NCBI RefSeq assembly: GCF_029892445.1
Contig: NZ_JARXVJ010000001.1
Location: 2,914,001 to 2,978,000 of the forward strand
DNA length: 64,000 nt
DNA from: Chryseobacterium sp. H1D6B
GTDB lineage: Bacteria > Bacteroidota > Bacteroidia > Flavobacteriales > Weeksellaceae
Direction of reading: 5' to 3'
Shown piece by piece: positions 35,501 to 44,914 of the stretch; within the stretch, counting starts at the first letter, position 1; each line of letters starts with the position of its first letter. The notes under the pieces were generated by a model. That model ran no database searches and was not told the origin of the DNA. It saw nothing but the letters and a program-made list of their open reading frames with translations. A program made the position numbers and the translations under genes.

Positions 35501-37780
35501 TTATGGATTCGATATAATAAGAGTTGAAGGAATATCAGACAGCCAGAGACTTTTAGTATCAATAAGGCTTTTCCAGCTTTTACTGCTGATAAGCATTAAG
35601 TCCTGGGATTTCAGAAATTCTTTTTCTATTTTCTTCTCGTTATATAAAGTAATGTGATTAGGTGCTACCTGTTCTATACTTCTGATCAGTTCTTTAACTT
35701 CTATATTGCTTCTGATCTGTCCTGCGACATCTAAAATGATGATCTGTGCATTGTTATTATTGATAAGTCTTTTAGCATATTCAAGCAGATAAAAATCGCT
35801 GAGGTTGAAAATAGGAACAAAAACTTTTTCTGCAGCGGTGAAGTTTTTCTCCACTAAAATCCCAACTGGAATATTTGTTTTATCTAAGATCTGCAGCGTA
35901 AAATCATCAAAAGGAGAGTTGTTGAAAATGTTGCCCTTTCCTTTTACTGTATTTAAAAGCTTTTCAGGGTTGATAATTTTGGTTGTAAAACCTAATAATC
36001 TTCCTAATAAACTTCCTTCATACATCGATTTCCCAAGCATAATCAGCAGCAGGTCATAATTTCCTTTATTTGAAATACTGGCCAGATCATTCTCAATATC
36101 TGTAGAGGCCTTGAAAAGAGTGGTCACTTCTAATTGAAGATCGTGGGAGGTTTCTATTACATTTTTGAACTGTTCATTTTCGTATTCATCGATTTCATAC
36201 GCATGCATTTCTTCTACAGGTGCAATATTCATCGCAGTGATGCTTTTATTGCCGTTCATTTTATTGGTGAAATCGTGAGCCAGTTTTAACAAGGTACTTC
36301 CGGATTCCGGATTGTCAAAAGAAACCAGTACACGGTATTTAGAATCATTTTCATGATCTATTGCTTCTTCATTTTTTTTAGATTTAAAAATATAATTAAT
36401 AAAATCTAAGGCAGGACCGGTCATGAATGTTGTAAATAAAGCCATAATCACCATCATTGCAAAAATCGGAGGACTCAAAACGCCAAGATCATATCCAATA
36501 TTCAGGACAATAAGCTCCATTAATCCCCGGGTGTTCATTAATGCCCCTATCGTTAGACTTTCTTTCCAGTTGATCCCGAGAAACTTTGCAGCCAGCGCAC
36601 TTCCAACAAATTTCCCTACAATAGCAGTAAGAATAATAAATCCTGCGATCATCCATAAGTGGCCGTCATTCAACAATCCTATCTGCGTACGCAGCCCCGT
36701 AAATACAAAAAATAAAGGAAGAAGCAGGACTAATGCTACATCTTCTACTTTATCGATGAACATTGTTCGGAATTTAGCATTTTCAGGCATGATAGCACCT
36801 GCCATAAACGCTCCGAATAAAGCATGGATTCCAATGACTTCCGTAACGTATGATGAAAGAATAAGGGTAAGGAAAAATATGGCAACCATCGGCTTGTTGA
36901 TCGTGTTTTTTCCTGCCTGAAGATCTCCGATTCTCTTTAAGAAAGGTCTTACGATCTTGATCATCAAAAATACATAAGCAATCGCCATAAGGATTACATA
37001 AATAGAGCTGGTAAAAGAACCTGCTTTTACAATTGCGATAACTGCCGCAAGGATGCACCAAGCCGTGATATCATCTGCCGCAGCACAAGTGATCACTACT
37101 GTTCCCAGCTTTGTTTTCTGAAGATTTCTTTCCTGAACAATTCTTGCCAGTACAGGAAAAGCTGTGATACTCATTGCTATAGCTATAAATAAGGCAAAAG
37201 AGGTAAACTGGATGCCAGCCGGGGCAAATTCCTGATAAATATAATAAGAGAGGCCGATCCCCAGTGCAAATGGAATAATGATACTGGCATGGCTGATTAC
37301 CACAGCATCATGTGCTTTTTTTCTTAAAACACTAAGATCAAGTTCCATCCCCACAATATACATGAACAGAATAAGCCCGATCTGGCTTAGAAACTGTAAA
37401 TTTCCTAAAGATTCTTTTGGAAAAAGAAATGCTGAAAATTCCGGAAAATACATTCCTACCAGTGAAGGACCCAATACAATACCTGCAATCATTTCTCCAA
37501 TTACGGTAGGCTGTTTTATTTTCATACAGATCCAGCCGAATAATCTCGCTGCCAAAATGATCGTGACAATCTGAGCAAGAAGCAGGGCTAAAGGATGATG
37601 AAGATTCGCTTTAAAGGATTCAATAAAGTTTTCCCAAGTTGATCCTGTATTTATTTTTACAATAATATTTTCCTTGATCTCAAGGGTCTGTCCTTCTACG
37701 ATGAACCAATACATCAGACAGGAAAAAACTGCGATGGTGGTAACGTAAAAAATGATATTTCTATATTTTGCCAAATTCAT
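35501..37780 (-). CDS. CPA2-family cation:proton antiporter with C-terminal cytosolic domain
   Basis: 759 residues from MNLAKYRNIIF. One N-terminal helix is followed by an extracytoplasmic segment and a 12-helix Na+/H+ exchanger domain (HHPLALLLAQIVTIILAARL, VIGEMIAGIVLGPSLVGMYF, CAAADDITAWCILAAVIAIV with the Asp-Asp ion site). The last roughly 300 residues look like two USP-like or nucleotide-binding lobes (YRVLVSFDNPESGSTLLKLA, KVFVPIFNLSDFYLLEYAKR). Likely function is K+ or Na+ exchange for protons. A start ten residues upstream (37810) is less likely. Monocistronic. Confidence 0.88.
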   Translation of the reverse strand: MNLAKYRNIIFYVTTIAVFSCLMYWFIVEGQTLEIKENIIVKINTGSTWENFIESFKANLHHPLALLLAQIVTIILAARLFGWICMKIKQPTVIGEMIAGIVLGPSLVGMYFPEFSAFLFPKESLGNLQFLSQIGLILFMYIVGMELDLSVLRKKAHDAVVISHASIIIPFALGIGLSYYIYQEFAPAGIQFTSFALFIAIAMSITAFPVLARIVQERNLQKTKLGTVVITCAAADDITAWCILAAVIAIVKAGSFTSSIYVILMAIAYVFLMIKIVRPFLKRIGDLQAGKNTINKPMVAIFFLTLILSSYVTEVIGIHALFGAFMAGAIMPENAKFRTMFIDKVEDVALVLLLPLFFVFTGLRTQIGLLNDGHLWMIAGFIILTAIVGKFVGSALAAKFLGINWKESLTIGALMNTRGLMELIVLNIGYDLGVLSPPIFAMMVIMALFTTFMTGPALDFINYIFKSKKNEEAIDHENDSKYRVLVSFDNPESGSTLLKLAHDFTNKMNGNKSITAMNIAPVEEMHAYEIDEYENEQFKNVIETSHDLQLEVTTLFKASTDIENDLASISNKGNYDLLLIMLGKSMYEGSLLGRLLGFTTKIINPEKLLNTVKGKGNIFNNSPFDDFTLQILDKTNIPVGILVEKNFTAAEKVFVPIFNLSDFYLLEYAKRLINNNNAQIIILDVAGQIRSNIEVKELIRSIEQVAPNHITLYNEKKIEKEFLKSQDLMLISSKSWKSLIDTKSLWLSDIPSTLIISNP

Positions 37781-37878
37781 GATTCCAATATTTAAAGTGT
37801 AAATTTCCAAAGAATATATCTATAACAAACATTTTATTTTTTTAAATGTAATGAATGCCATAAATAATGTAATAAAAG

Positions 37879-38268
37879 TTATTTGAAGCTGTATCCTAAG
37901 CCGATTCCCGCCTTCCATCTTCCGTTTTCAGCAGTAGTTTTAGTATTGTAATAGAAGGGAACCTGAAGCGCTATTTTTTTATAAACAACCGTAAGCCCGG
38001 CTCCCAGATTTGGAGTGACGGCACTGTTCTTTGTTCCGGGTGATTTATCTTCTTTTATTCTAAGAGAAGGAAGCATGCCCAAGATGAATTTAGTCCCATG
38101 ACACGTGTAGTTAATATTAGGTCCTGTAAAATTGATGAAAGCCCCATGATCTACATATCCGGCCGCGGCTATTCCGTCAAAAAAAGAAGTTTTTATGGCT
38201 GAAGCTGATTCCTGAGAAAAGCAATAACCGGATATGAGAATTCCACAAGCATAAAGAATTTTTTTCAT
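37879..38268 (-). CDS. Small exported protein, probable outer-membrane barrel fragment
   Basis: 129 residues with signal peptide KKILYACGILISGYCFSQ. The mature sequence has barrel-like strands (FINFTGPNINYTCHGTKFIL, LGAGLTVVYKKIALQVPFYY, GRWKAGIGLGYSFK) ending in an aromatic residue plus Lys. Short for a complete barrel. It lies directly downstream of a LytTR two-component system with likely binding sites in its promoter, so it is a good candidate target gene. Function unknown. Confidence 0.65.
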   Translation of the reverse strand: MKKILYACGILISGYCFSQESASAIKTSFFDGIAAAGYVDHGAFINFTGPNINYTCHGTKFILGMLPSLRIKEDKSPGTKNSAVTPNLGAGLTVVYKKIALQVPFYYNTKTTAENGRWKAGIGLGYSFK

Positions 38269-38290
38269 TATCTAAATCATTTAATCCCGG

Positions 38291-38298
38291 CAAAAGTA
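38291..38298 (-). promoter_or_regulatory. -7 promoter box of the small exported protein gene
   Basis: TACTTTTG on the minus strand is a perfect TAnnTTTG, 22 bases before the start codon at 38268. No TTG exists at the -33 position, as expected for an activator-dependent promoter. Confidence 0.6.
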
Positions 38299-38330
38299 CG
38301 CTGACGATGCCTTTTAAAATGAGGTGTTGT

Positions 38331-38361
38331 AATGAAACAGGGGAATTCTGCAATGAAACAG
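38331..38361 (-). promoter_or_regulatory. Two direct repeats, likely LytTR-regulator binding site
   Basis: CTGTTTCATT occurs twice on the minus strand (38352-38361 and 38331-38340) with a period of exactly 21 bp, two helical turns, and the flanking CCC is also conserved. LytTR regulators bind direct repeats of about 9 bp with 12-13 bp between them. The sites span roughly -44 to -74 from the predicted start of the downstream gene and lie just after a LytTR response regulator gene. Confidence 0.6.
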
Positions 38362-38377
38362 GGATTCTTTGGAAAAT

Positions 38378-39088
38378 CTACTTTCCAAACATTTCCATCA
38401 GTGAATTTTTATACGTATCTCCAATCTGAAGTTTTAGAAAATGATCTCCGTCTAAAGCAATCGTTGTAATAATTTCGTTGGTAGAAAATACTTTGATAGA
38501 AGATAATGCAATGATCTCTTTTTTATTGACCTGAGCAAAATCTTTTGAAGGAAGAATTTCTAAAAGGGTTTTAAAGCTGAGGTTTTTTAGGACGATCGCT
38601 GTGTGGTCATTTAAGGTAATTTCTTTATCTCTGCTGTCTATTTCTGATGTTTTGATGTAAGCGATCTGATCTGTGAAAATAATAGTTTTTCCGATGTTGG
38701 TATTCCATTCTATGAAATCCTTCTTTGGTGCATTTGCCACTAATTCTTTTGCTTTTTCAAAAGCCTGGATGAGACGTTCTTTTTTTATAGGTTTTCTTAC
38801 GTAATCAACGACATTCAGGTCAAAAGCTTCTGCTGCATACTCTTTATAAGCGGTTGTAAAGATGATTTTCTTTGAATGAGATATGAGCTCTGCAACCTGC
38901 AGCCCTGTCATCCCGGGCATTTCAATATCCAGAATACAGACGTTGCAGTCCAGGCTGTCTATTTCATTAAGAAAAACTTTAGGATCATTAAAAGCTCTTA
39001 CAACCTCTACGTTGTCAATCTGCTCACATAGAAGTTTTAAATAACTGATGGCTAGAAGCTCGTCATCAAGAATAACGCATTTTATCAT
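38378..39088 (-). CDS. LytTR-family response regulator
   Basis: 236 residues. The N-terminal receiver domain has VILDDELLAISYLKLLC, phosphoacceptor Asp54 in CILDIEMPGMTGLQVAEL, IIFTTAYKEYAAEAF and DYVRKPIKKERLIQAF. The C-terminal LytTR DNA-binding domain has YIKTSEIDSRDKEITLNDHT and FAQVNKKEIIALSSIKVF. Its start overlaps the histidine kinase gene by 23 bases, indicating translational coupling. Direct repeats of LytTR type lie beside its 3' end. Confidence 0.92.
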   Translation of the reverse strand: MIKCVILDDELLAISYLKLLCEQIDNVEVVRAFNDPKVFLNEIDSLDCNVCILDIEMPGMTGLQVAELISHSKKIIFTTAYKEYAAEAFDLNVVDYVRKPIKKERLIQAFEKAKELVANAPKKDFIEWNTNIGKTIIFTDQIAYIKTSEIDSRDKEITLNDHTAIVLKNLSFKTLLEILPSKDFAQVNKKEIIALSSIKVFSTNEIITTIALDGDHFLKLQIGDTYKNSLMEMFGK

Positions 39089-39836
39089 AGAACTCGCCTA
39101 AATTTATAGTTAACTCTGCAGTGAAGATCCCATTTTTAGAACTTTTACTGAGCTGGTAATAATTGTTGTAAATCATTTTCAGCCTTTGATCCAGAGACTG
39201 GCTTCCAAATCCGCTTTTTTCTTTTTCGAGTATATTTTTTAAAGAAGCTTTGTTGCTCACTCTCATTATAAAAACTCTGTTTTCCAGCTCCAAATGGATT
39301 GAAATGAAAGAATCCTGTGCTAAAAAATCGGTATGTTTAAAAGCGTTTTCAATAAGATCTACTGAAATAAGAGGGGCAAAAACTTTCTCTTCATATATTT
39401 CATCAGACTTATGAATTTTAGATTTAATTCTAAAATCAAAAAGAGGATTGATCTTTATTTTATTAATTTCAATAAGGCTTAAAGCGAAATTGAGCTCTTC
39501 TTTCGGGCTTACAAATTTGTTGTTGCTTTCGTATAAAATATAATCCAGAACATTGGCAAGTTTATCCAGTGACATATATGTCTGGTAAGCATGCGACTGT
39601 ACAGAATTAAGGATGTTTTTGAACAGATGAGGATTGAGTTTTGTTCCTATATGTTCCAATTGAACCTCATTCAATCTCTGTTCAATTAATTTATTGGTTT
39701 CTAATAATTTACTATTCCTTTTCCTGTAGTTTTTGTTCTGGCCGAACAGATAAATACTCACCGTAATAAAGAAGAATATGGCGAACACTCCAATGAATAT
39801 CAGATAATCATGAATCATGTAGTATTTACCTTCCAT
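39066..39836 (-). CDS. LytS-like sensor histidine kinase
   Basis: Up to 256 residues (a start at 39818, MIHDYLIFIG, is also possible). One N-terminal membrane helix (LIFIGVFAIFFFITVSIYLF) and a coiled linker are followed by a His_kinase domain with phosphoacceptor histidine in GTKLNPHLFKNILNSVQSH. An ATPase domain has the N box SVDLIENAFKHTDF and GFGSQSLDQRLKMIY. With almost no extracytoplasmic part, the signal is probably sensed in or near the membrane. Cognate to the overlapping LytTR regulator. Confidence 0.9.
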   Translation of the reverse strand: MEGKYYMIHDYLIFIGVFAIFFFITVSIYLFGQNKNYRKRNSKLLETNKLIEQRLNEVQLEHIGTKLNPHLFKNILNSVQSHAYQTYMSLDKLANVLDYILYESNNKFVSPKEELNFALSLIEINKIKINPLFDFRIKSKIHKSDEIYEEKVFAPLISVDLIENAFKHTDFLAQDSFISIHLELENRVFIMRVSNKASLKNILEKEKSGFGSQSLDQRLKMIYNNYYQLSKSSKNGIFTAELTINLGEFYDKMRYS

Positions 39837-39844
39837 TTAATACT

Positions 39845-40216
39845 TTATTTAAGTTTTTTAAGCTCGTTCAATGTTACCGTTTCTTCACATTTTTCAAATG
39901 TGATTTCATACTGAGGATTTTCTTTTGGATATATTAATAGGTAGCTTGGACATGGCTTCTGCTGGGCATGGCTTCTGTCAAAATCTACTTTTCCGTTGGT
40001 GATGATTTCGTCTTTAAGGAATTTTTCATTGATCTTATAAGTATTCATTTCAGTTTTAAAATGATCAGAATATTTAAAATCTTTAGAAAGAGTTTCGGCA
40101 ATGACACGGCTGTTTGGTAAATATCCTGTGCAGCTTGCTCCTTTTTTGTTGAGTACAAAGAATACAATGAGAAGTCCCGGAATGAGACCAATCATATAGA
40201 ATTTGAGTTTTTTCAT
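39845..40216 (-). CDS. Membrane-anchored protein of unknown function
   Basis: 123 residues with one N-terminal membrane helix (FYMIGLIPGLLIVFFVLN) and an exported or peripheral domain containing four cysteines (GASCTGYLPNSRVIAET, KPCPSYLLIYPK, FEKCEETVTL). It may belong to a DUF4258-like family, but I am not certain. Its ATG overlaps the ald stop codon (TAATG), so it is translationally coupled to alanine dehydrogenase. Function unknown. Confidence 0.65.
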   Translation of the reverse strand: MKKLKFYMIGLIPGLLIVFFVLNKKGASCTGYLPNSRVIAETLSKDFKYSDHFKTEMNTYKINEKFLKDEIITNGKVDFDRSHAQQKPCPSYLLIYPKENPQYEITFEKCEETVTLNELKKLK

Positions 40217-41409
40217 TAGAAGATTAAAAGATTGATATCATGATAAGTAAGTCCGAAACGGTCACAAATTACTTTTTTAGTGTGTCTGCCTTTATACATA
40301 TACAAACTCTGTTTCATTTCATTTTTGCGGATCAGCATATTTTCAAAACCGCCTTCTTCGTCATAGTTCAGAATATAGGAAAGGAAGAAATTAGAGATCG
40401 CTTTTGTAGTCGTTCTAGGCATTTTCGAAGTAAGATTCGGAAGACCGCAATGGATTACACCGTGCTTGATGATGTAAGGTTCATCCATAGTGGTAAGCTC
40501 AGAAGTCTCAATTACTTTACCATTGTCTATTGTAATATCTATAATTACACTGCCTTTTTTCATTTTCATTACCATATCTTCAGTAACGATAGGCTGCATG
40601 TTTAATCTTGGAAGAGCCCCGATGACAACGTCTGCACGTCTTAAACTTTTGGTGAGTTCTTTCGGGTCGATAATAGAGGTTGGAACTCTGCTGTCTACGA
40701 TAGTATGAAGTCTTCTCAGTTTAGAAAGAGAATTGTCGAAAACTTTTACGCTTGCTCCGAGACCGATTGCGGCCTTTGTTGCAAATTCTCCTACGATTCC
40801 TGCTCCAAGAATAAGAACTTCGGAAGGTCTTACTCCTGTAACACCGCCAAGCATTAATCCGTTTGATAGTGCTAGTAATTCGGAGGCATATAATATAGAA
40901 ACTGTTCCGGCGATCTCACCTACTAACCGCACTAATGCAAGCTGCTTATATTCGTCAACGATAAATTCAAATGCAATGGCATTGATCTTTTTCGCTGCCA
41001 GTTTTAGGAAATATTCTTTGTCTCTCAGGTTGATCTGAAGGGCAGAAACCAAATACGTATTCGGTTTCATATAATCAATCTCTTCTTCTGTAGGAGGATT
41101 GATTTTAAGGATTAAATCTTGTCCGAAAGCTTCTTTAGGATCATTAGTAATTTGTGCTCCAGATTCAGAATATTGAAGATCTGTAAAAAATGAACCTTCT
41201 CCGGCTCCGGCTTCTATGATGATCTCATGGCCGTGCTCTACCAGTACCTGTACTGCATCAGGTGTTATGCAGGTTCTTCTTTCATGAAGACAGGTTTCTT
41301 TAGGAATTCCAATACTGAATTGTTTTCCTTTTTTTATAACCTCCAATTTTTCCTCTTTCGGCATCAATTCTTCTTCAGTGAAAGGAGTAAATATATTTGT
41401 GGTACTCAT
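40216..41409 (-). CDS. ald: Alanine dehydrogenase
   Basis: 397 residues of the alanine dehydrogenase / transhydrogenase-alpha-like family, interconverting L-alanine and pyruvate with NAD+. Features: IGIPKETCLHERRTCITPDA, IIIEAGAGEGSFFTDLQYSE, Rossmann motif VLILGAGIVGEFATKAAIGL, DVVIGALPRLNMQPIVTEDM and VIIDITIDNGKVIETSE. It is about 25 residues longer at the N-terminus than typical Ald and has an unusual C-terminal tail (FGLTYHDINLLIF), both seen by me as flavobacterial traits. Next to tsaE upstream with 69 bases between. Confidence 0.85.
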   Translation of the reverse strand: MSTTNIFTPFTEEELMPKEEKLEVIKKGKQFSIGIPKETCLHERRTCITPDAVQVLVEHGHEIIIEAGAGEGSFFTDLQYSESGAQITNDPKEAFGQDLILKINPPTEEEIDYMKPNTYLVSALQINLRDKEYFLKLAAKKINAIAFEFIVDEYKQLALVRLVGEIAGTVSILYASELLALSNGLMLGGVTGVRPSEVLILGAGIVGEFATKAAIGLGASVKVFDNSLSKLRRLHTIVDSRVPTSIIDPKELTKSLRRADVVIGALPRLNMQPIVTEDMVMKMKKGSVIIDITIDNGKVIETSELTTMDEPYIIKHGVIHCGLPNLTSKMPRTTTKAISNFFLSYILNYDEEGGFENMLIRKNEMKQSLYMYKGRHTKKVICDRFGLTYHDINLLIF

Positions 41410-41478
41410 TCTTAGCTTAAATTATGTCTTACAGATAATTGTTTTACAATTGAATTTATAAGCAAAGATACATAATAT

Positions 41479-41886
41479 TTAATCGAATGTAATTTCTCTG
41501 TTCTCACCCGTATTGGTGATGGACATCATATGATACTCCAAACCATAAAGTTCTTCTTCATATACTTCAGGCCATTCTATGATACAAAGAAAAGCATTGT
41601 CCAGATATTCTTCAATACCAATGTCATAGACTTCTTCTAAATTTTTCAGGCGGTAAAGATCAAAATGGTACACTTTTCCTTTTGGTGTATTATATTCATT
41701 GACAATAGAGTAGGTAGGAGAGTTCACTTCATCAGCACTGCCTAAATCCTTAAGTAAGAATTGTGTAAAAGTAGTTTTTCCGGCACCTAAATTCCCCTTT
41801 AGCAGTAAGATATTATGTTTGAGATGTGGAATGATCTGCTCTACAACGTCCTGCCAGTCTTCTAATTTATTGATGGTTATTTCCAT
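41479..41886 (-). CDS. tsaE: tRNA threonylcarbamoyladenosine biosynthesis ATPase TsaE
   Basis: 135 residues, typical length. The Walker A motif is LLKGNLGAGKTTFTQFLL. Other family segments are VNSPTYSIVNEYNTPKGKVY, HFDLYRLKNLEEVYDIGIEE and CIIEWPEVYEEELYG with the Walker B-like Glu. It acts with TsaB and TsaD in making t6A37 of tRNAs that read ANN codons. Neither partner is in the window. Confidence 0.94.
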   Translation of the reverse strand: MEITINKLEDWQDVVEQIIPHLKHNILLLKGNLGAGKTTFTQFLLKDLGSADEVNSPTYSIVNEYNTPKGKVYHFDLYRLKNLEEVYDIGIEEYLDNAFLCIIEWPEVYEEELYGLEYHMMSITNTGENREITFD

Positions 41887-42293
41887 TTTTTTACGAATAA
41901 TTTACACTTAATTTCCTCCAAAAATAAATAAAATATGCTTGAAAATAAAAGGTAAACGATGAGAAATAATTTATCTTAACTTAAATCTAAAATTTGCAAC
42001 ACTATAATTTTATGTCTACTTTAGTCGTCGAAATTCCAATTCTTAAAGATTAAGAGACTGTATTATATAAATTATAACGAATAATATTATCCTTAGGAAG
42101 TGAATTTTTCTTGCTGTTAATCTCTCTCGTTAAAAATCATATTTTATTGTTGTTAGAATTATCAATTATAAAGGATTAGTATTTGAATAATATGAACAGG
42201 TTGGGAATAGTTATTTATTGTTTTTTTTCAATAAATAAGTACTGAAGATGACTAAGAAAACAGAATAAGAATTTAAAAACACAATATTAAGAA
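41887..42293. other. Gene-free interval before the Crp-like regulator
   Basis: About 400 AT-rich bases between tsaE and the divergent Crp-like gene. I see no ORF, terminator or clear repeat. It presumably holds both promoters, but no box stands out. Confidence 0.5.
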
Positions 42294-42875
42294 ATGAAAA
42301 AATTATCCTATTTCACAGAATTAAATGATGATGAACTTGCTGCTTTGGAAAAAATATGCACAAAAACTTGGCTTAAGAAAAGAGAAATATTTGTAAGGCC
42401 GGGAGACGTCAACCGAAATTTCATGCTCATTAAAAAAGGAATGGTACGCGGGTATTTTTATGATGAAGAAGGAGTGGAGCACACCTTATTTATACCGGAT
42501 GATAAAGAAAGTATAGCTTTTGGTATTCCAGGAAGTTTTAATCAGGGTAAACCTACCAAATACTACTTTGAGGCGATTGAGGAAACGGAACTATTAGTAT
42601 TTAATGTAAATGAATTTGAAAATATTGCCGTTCAGTATCAACGAATTATGAACTTGTATTTGGGCTGGCTTAAAAATGCGTTTCAGATATTAGTTTCACG
42701 CTTGGAAATCCTTACCACCCAAAAACCATGCAATAGATTAAATAAACTTTTGGAGCAGCGCCCAAATACTGTATTACAGGCAAAAAGGAAACATCTCGCC
42801 AGTTTTTTAGGAATTACACCGAATTCTCTTTCCCGTATTGCAGCACGAATAAAAAAAACAAAAAAACTATCTTAA
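42294..42875 (+). CDS. Crp/Fnr-family transcriptional regulator
   Basis: 193 residues. The N-terminal cyclic-nucleotide-binding-like barrel runs from about 20 to 120 (LKKREIFVRPGDVNRNFMLI, KKGMVRGYFYDEEGVEHTLF). The C-terminal HTH (KRKHLASFLGITPNSLSRIA) has the KR.HLA.FLGIT..SLSRI pattern of flavobacterial Crp relatives. Residues that bind cAMP in E. coli CRP are not recognisable, so the effector is open. It is the first gene of the sulfatase region and may control it. Confidence 0.88.
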   Translation: MKKLSYFTELNDDELAALEKICTKTWLKKREIFVRPGDVNRNFMLIKKGMVRGYFYDEEGVEHTLFIPDDKESIAFGIPGSFNQGKPTKYYFEAIEETELLVFNVNEFENIAVQYQRIMNLYLGWLKNAFQILVSRLEILTTQKPCNRLNKLLEQRPNTVLQAKRKHLASFLGITPNSLSRIAARIKKTKKLS

Positions 42876-43387
42876 GAATACTTTTTTTTATCCATTTCTC
42901 CCCAATTTTGAATCATAATTCAATAAGGCTTATGGGAAAAATATCATCTCTTCAATGTATGCTTATTATTTTTCTTTAAATACTAATAGCATATTTAGGA
43001 AATCACAATAGCTGGATCATCAACCCGTTTAGTTTTTTCTTCTGGGACGGCTGAGATATATGAGGGTACAGTCTCTGCTTGAAGGTATCAGCGCGGTTTG
43101 CTTTGAAGAGATCATTTTTCCTGATTTCTAAGTTTCGTTTCGGAAATGCAAATAGATGACTTTCACTAATTAAATTAAATAAACACAAGTACATGATGAA
43201 AAAACTCAATTCCGGACTTTATATTTCAGTTTAGAAATTCAATATCACAGGATTATTGAAAGAATTATTGTGTAGTAATATTTAATAAATATTAATTAGG
43301 TAGGGATTATTAGATGTTTACAAATGAAAAAAATTATTAGATATATAAAATTAATCAGCTTCAAGTAAAATAAACACAAATTAAATA
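42876..43387. other. Gene-free interval upstream of the lipoprotein pair
   Basis: About 510 bases. A 68-residue minus-strand ORF at 43003-43209 has no family features or plausible start region and is not called. No terminator or repeat is evident. Confidence 0.5.
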
Positions 43388-44014
43388 ATGAAAAAATCTC
43401 AATTACTAGCCTTATTATGGTCATTTATGCTTATTTCATGTGGAAGTGTTTCCATGGTAAAAAGCTGGGCAAAGGAAAAATATACTTTTGGACAGGATCC
43501 TGCTAAAAAAGTACTTATCATCGCTCTTACCAAAGATGAAACAAGCCGGCGTTCTGTAGAAGATGAAATGAAAACCAAATTATCAGATCAGGTTCCAGAA
43601 GTATTAACCTCTTATAAATACGTAAAAGCGGGTGAGAGTAAAGATAAACTGACAGATTTTATTAAAGAAAATAACTTTACACATGTTATCACAATCCGTC
43701 TTGCCAGTGTAGATACAGAAGTAGAATATACCCCGGCATCTTATACTCAGGGAGATTATTACAGTTCGTTTCCAGTGTATTACAGAGATTATGGAGTGTA
43801 TCTAAATAGAGCATGGGAATCTGCATATCAGCCTGAAAGTTTTGAAGAGCATACAGAATATACATTGGAAACAAATATTTATTCTTTAAAAGATAAAGGA
43901 CTGGTATATTCGGCACTTACATCGTCATTCAAAGGGTCGGGGTTTGATAAAACCATCTACGCTACCATCAGTACCATAAAAAAAGATATGGAGAAAGCCG
44001 GCCTTTTTAAATAA
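43388..44014 (+). CDS. Lipoprotein, tandem copy 1
   Basis: 208 residues. The signal peptide ends in a lipobox (FMLISCGS, Cys18). The mature part contains KKVLIIALTKDETSRRSVED then EMKTKLSDQVPEVLTSY, and NNFTHVITIRLASVDTEVEY. The arrangement, an N-terminal alpha/beta domain that collects and compares stress-linked values, resembles the DUF4136-like lipoproteins, but I cannot assign a family with certainty. A conserved aromatic block (DYYSSFPVYYRDYGVYLNRA) is shared with the next gene. Function unknown. Confidence 0.72.
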   Translation: MKKSQLLALLWSFMLISCGSVSMVKSWAKEKYTFGQDPAKKVLIIALTKDETSRRSVEDEMKTKLSDQVPEVLTSYKYVKAGESKDKLTDFIKENNFTHVITIRLASVDTEVEYTPASYTQGDYYSSFPVYYRDYGVYLNRAWESAYQPESFEEHTEYTLETNIYSLKDKGLVYSALTSSFKGSGFDKTIYATISTIKKDMEKAGLFK

Positions 44015-44160
44015 AATTCAAGGCTGACAATTTCAAGCACTTAAAGTTGTTACGGAATATTCATGCAAATTACGCCATTTTCATGTTGTAATCGAATAAT
44101 TGTAAGCTTACCTATTGAATTAAACAAAAATAAAATACATACGTTAAAATTTAAATTATT

Positions 44161-44787
44161 ATGAAGAAATTACCATTACTAGCCCTAGGCTGTTTTTTTC
44201 TCTTTGTTTCCTGCGGAACTGTAACGATGGAAAGAAGTCTTGCAAAAGACAGTTATAGCTTTAAACAAGATCCTGCCAAAAAAGTCCTTCTCATAGCTAT
44301 TACAGGGGATGAAAATAACCGTCGTTCTGTAGAAAATGATATGAAAGCCAAATTGATAGAAAGGATTCCGGATGTACAGACCTCTTATAACGTTATAAAG
44401 TCAGGTGAAAGCATAGATAAGCTGATGGATTTTATCCAAAAAAATAAATTCACCCATATTATTACAATGCGTCTTGCAAGTGTACAAAAGGAGATAGAAT
44501 TAAAACCAGGTGCTTATATAAAGACAGATTATTACAGCTCCTTTCCTGTATATTATAGAGACTACGGGGTATATCTTGATAAAACATGGGAATCAGTATA
44601 CCAGCCTGAAACGGTTGATGAACACATACAATATACATTGGAAACTAATGTGTATTCTCTAAAAGATCAAGGATTAGTGTATTCTGCACTTACCTCATCA
44701 TTCAAGGGTTCAGGATTCGATAAAACTATTTACGCAACACTGAGTACAGTAAGAAAAGACATGAAAAAAGCCGGGCTTTTTAAATAA
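44161..44787 (+). CDS. Lipoprotein, tandem copy 2
   Basis: 208 residues, same length and architecture as the preceding gene. Lipobox FLFVSCGT (Cys18), QDPAKKVLLIAITGDENNRR, FTHIITMRLASVQKEIE, the near-identical DYYSSFPVYYRDYGVYLDKT and an almost identical C-terminus (ALTSSFKGSGFDKTIYATLS). A recent duplication: the C-terminal third is far more conserved than the N-terminal half. Followed by the FGE gene. Confidence 0.72.
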   Translation: MKKLPLLALGCFFLFVSCGTVTMERSLAKDSYSFKQDPAKKVLLIAITGDENNRRSVENDMKAKLIERIPDVQTSYNVIKSGESIDKLMDFIQKNKFTHIITMRLASVQKEIELKPGAYIKTDYYSSFPVYYRDYGVYLDKTWESVYQPETVDEHIQYTLETNVYSLKDQGLVYSALTSSFKGSGFDKTIYATLSTVRKDMKKAGLFK

Positions 44788-44914
44788 ATGAATTTCAGTT
44801 TTGAAATAAAAATAAAAACTAAAGACAAACATTTTCTTTAGTAAAAGTAAAGCATGCTAAGGTGTGCCTAACCTGACTTTTTCAGTTAGAAATATGTCTA
44901 CAATAAATTTAAAA

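Noticed and set aside
43003..43209. 68-residue minus-strand ORF in the gap before the lipoprotein pair
   Set aside because: No ribosome binding site, promoter box, conserved motif or operon context; composition like non-coding AT-rich DNA.
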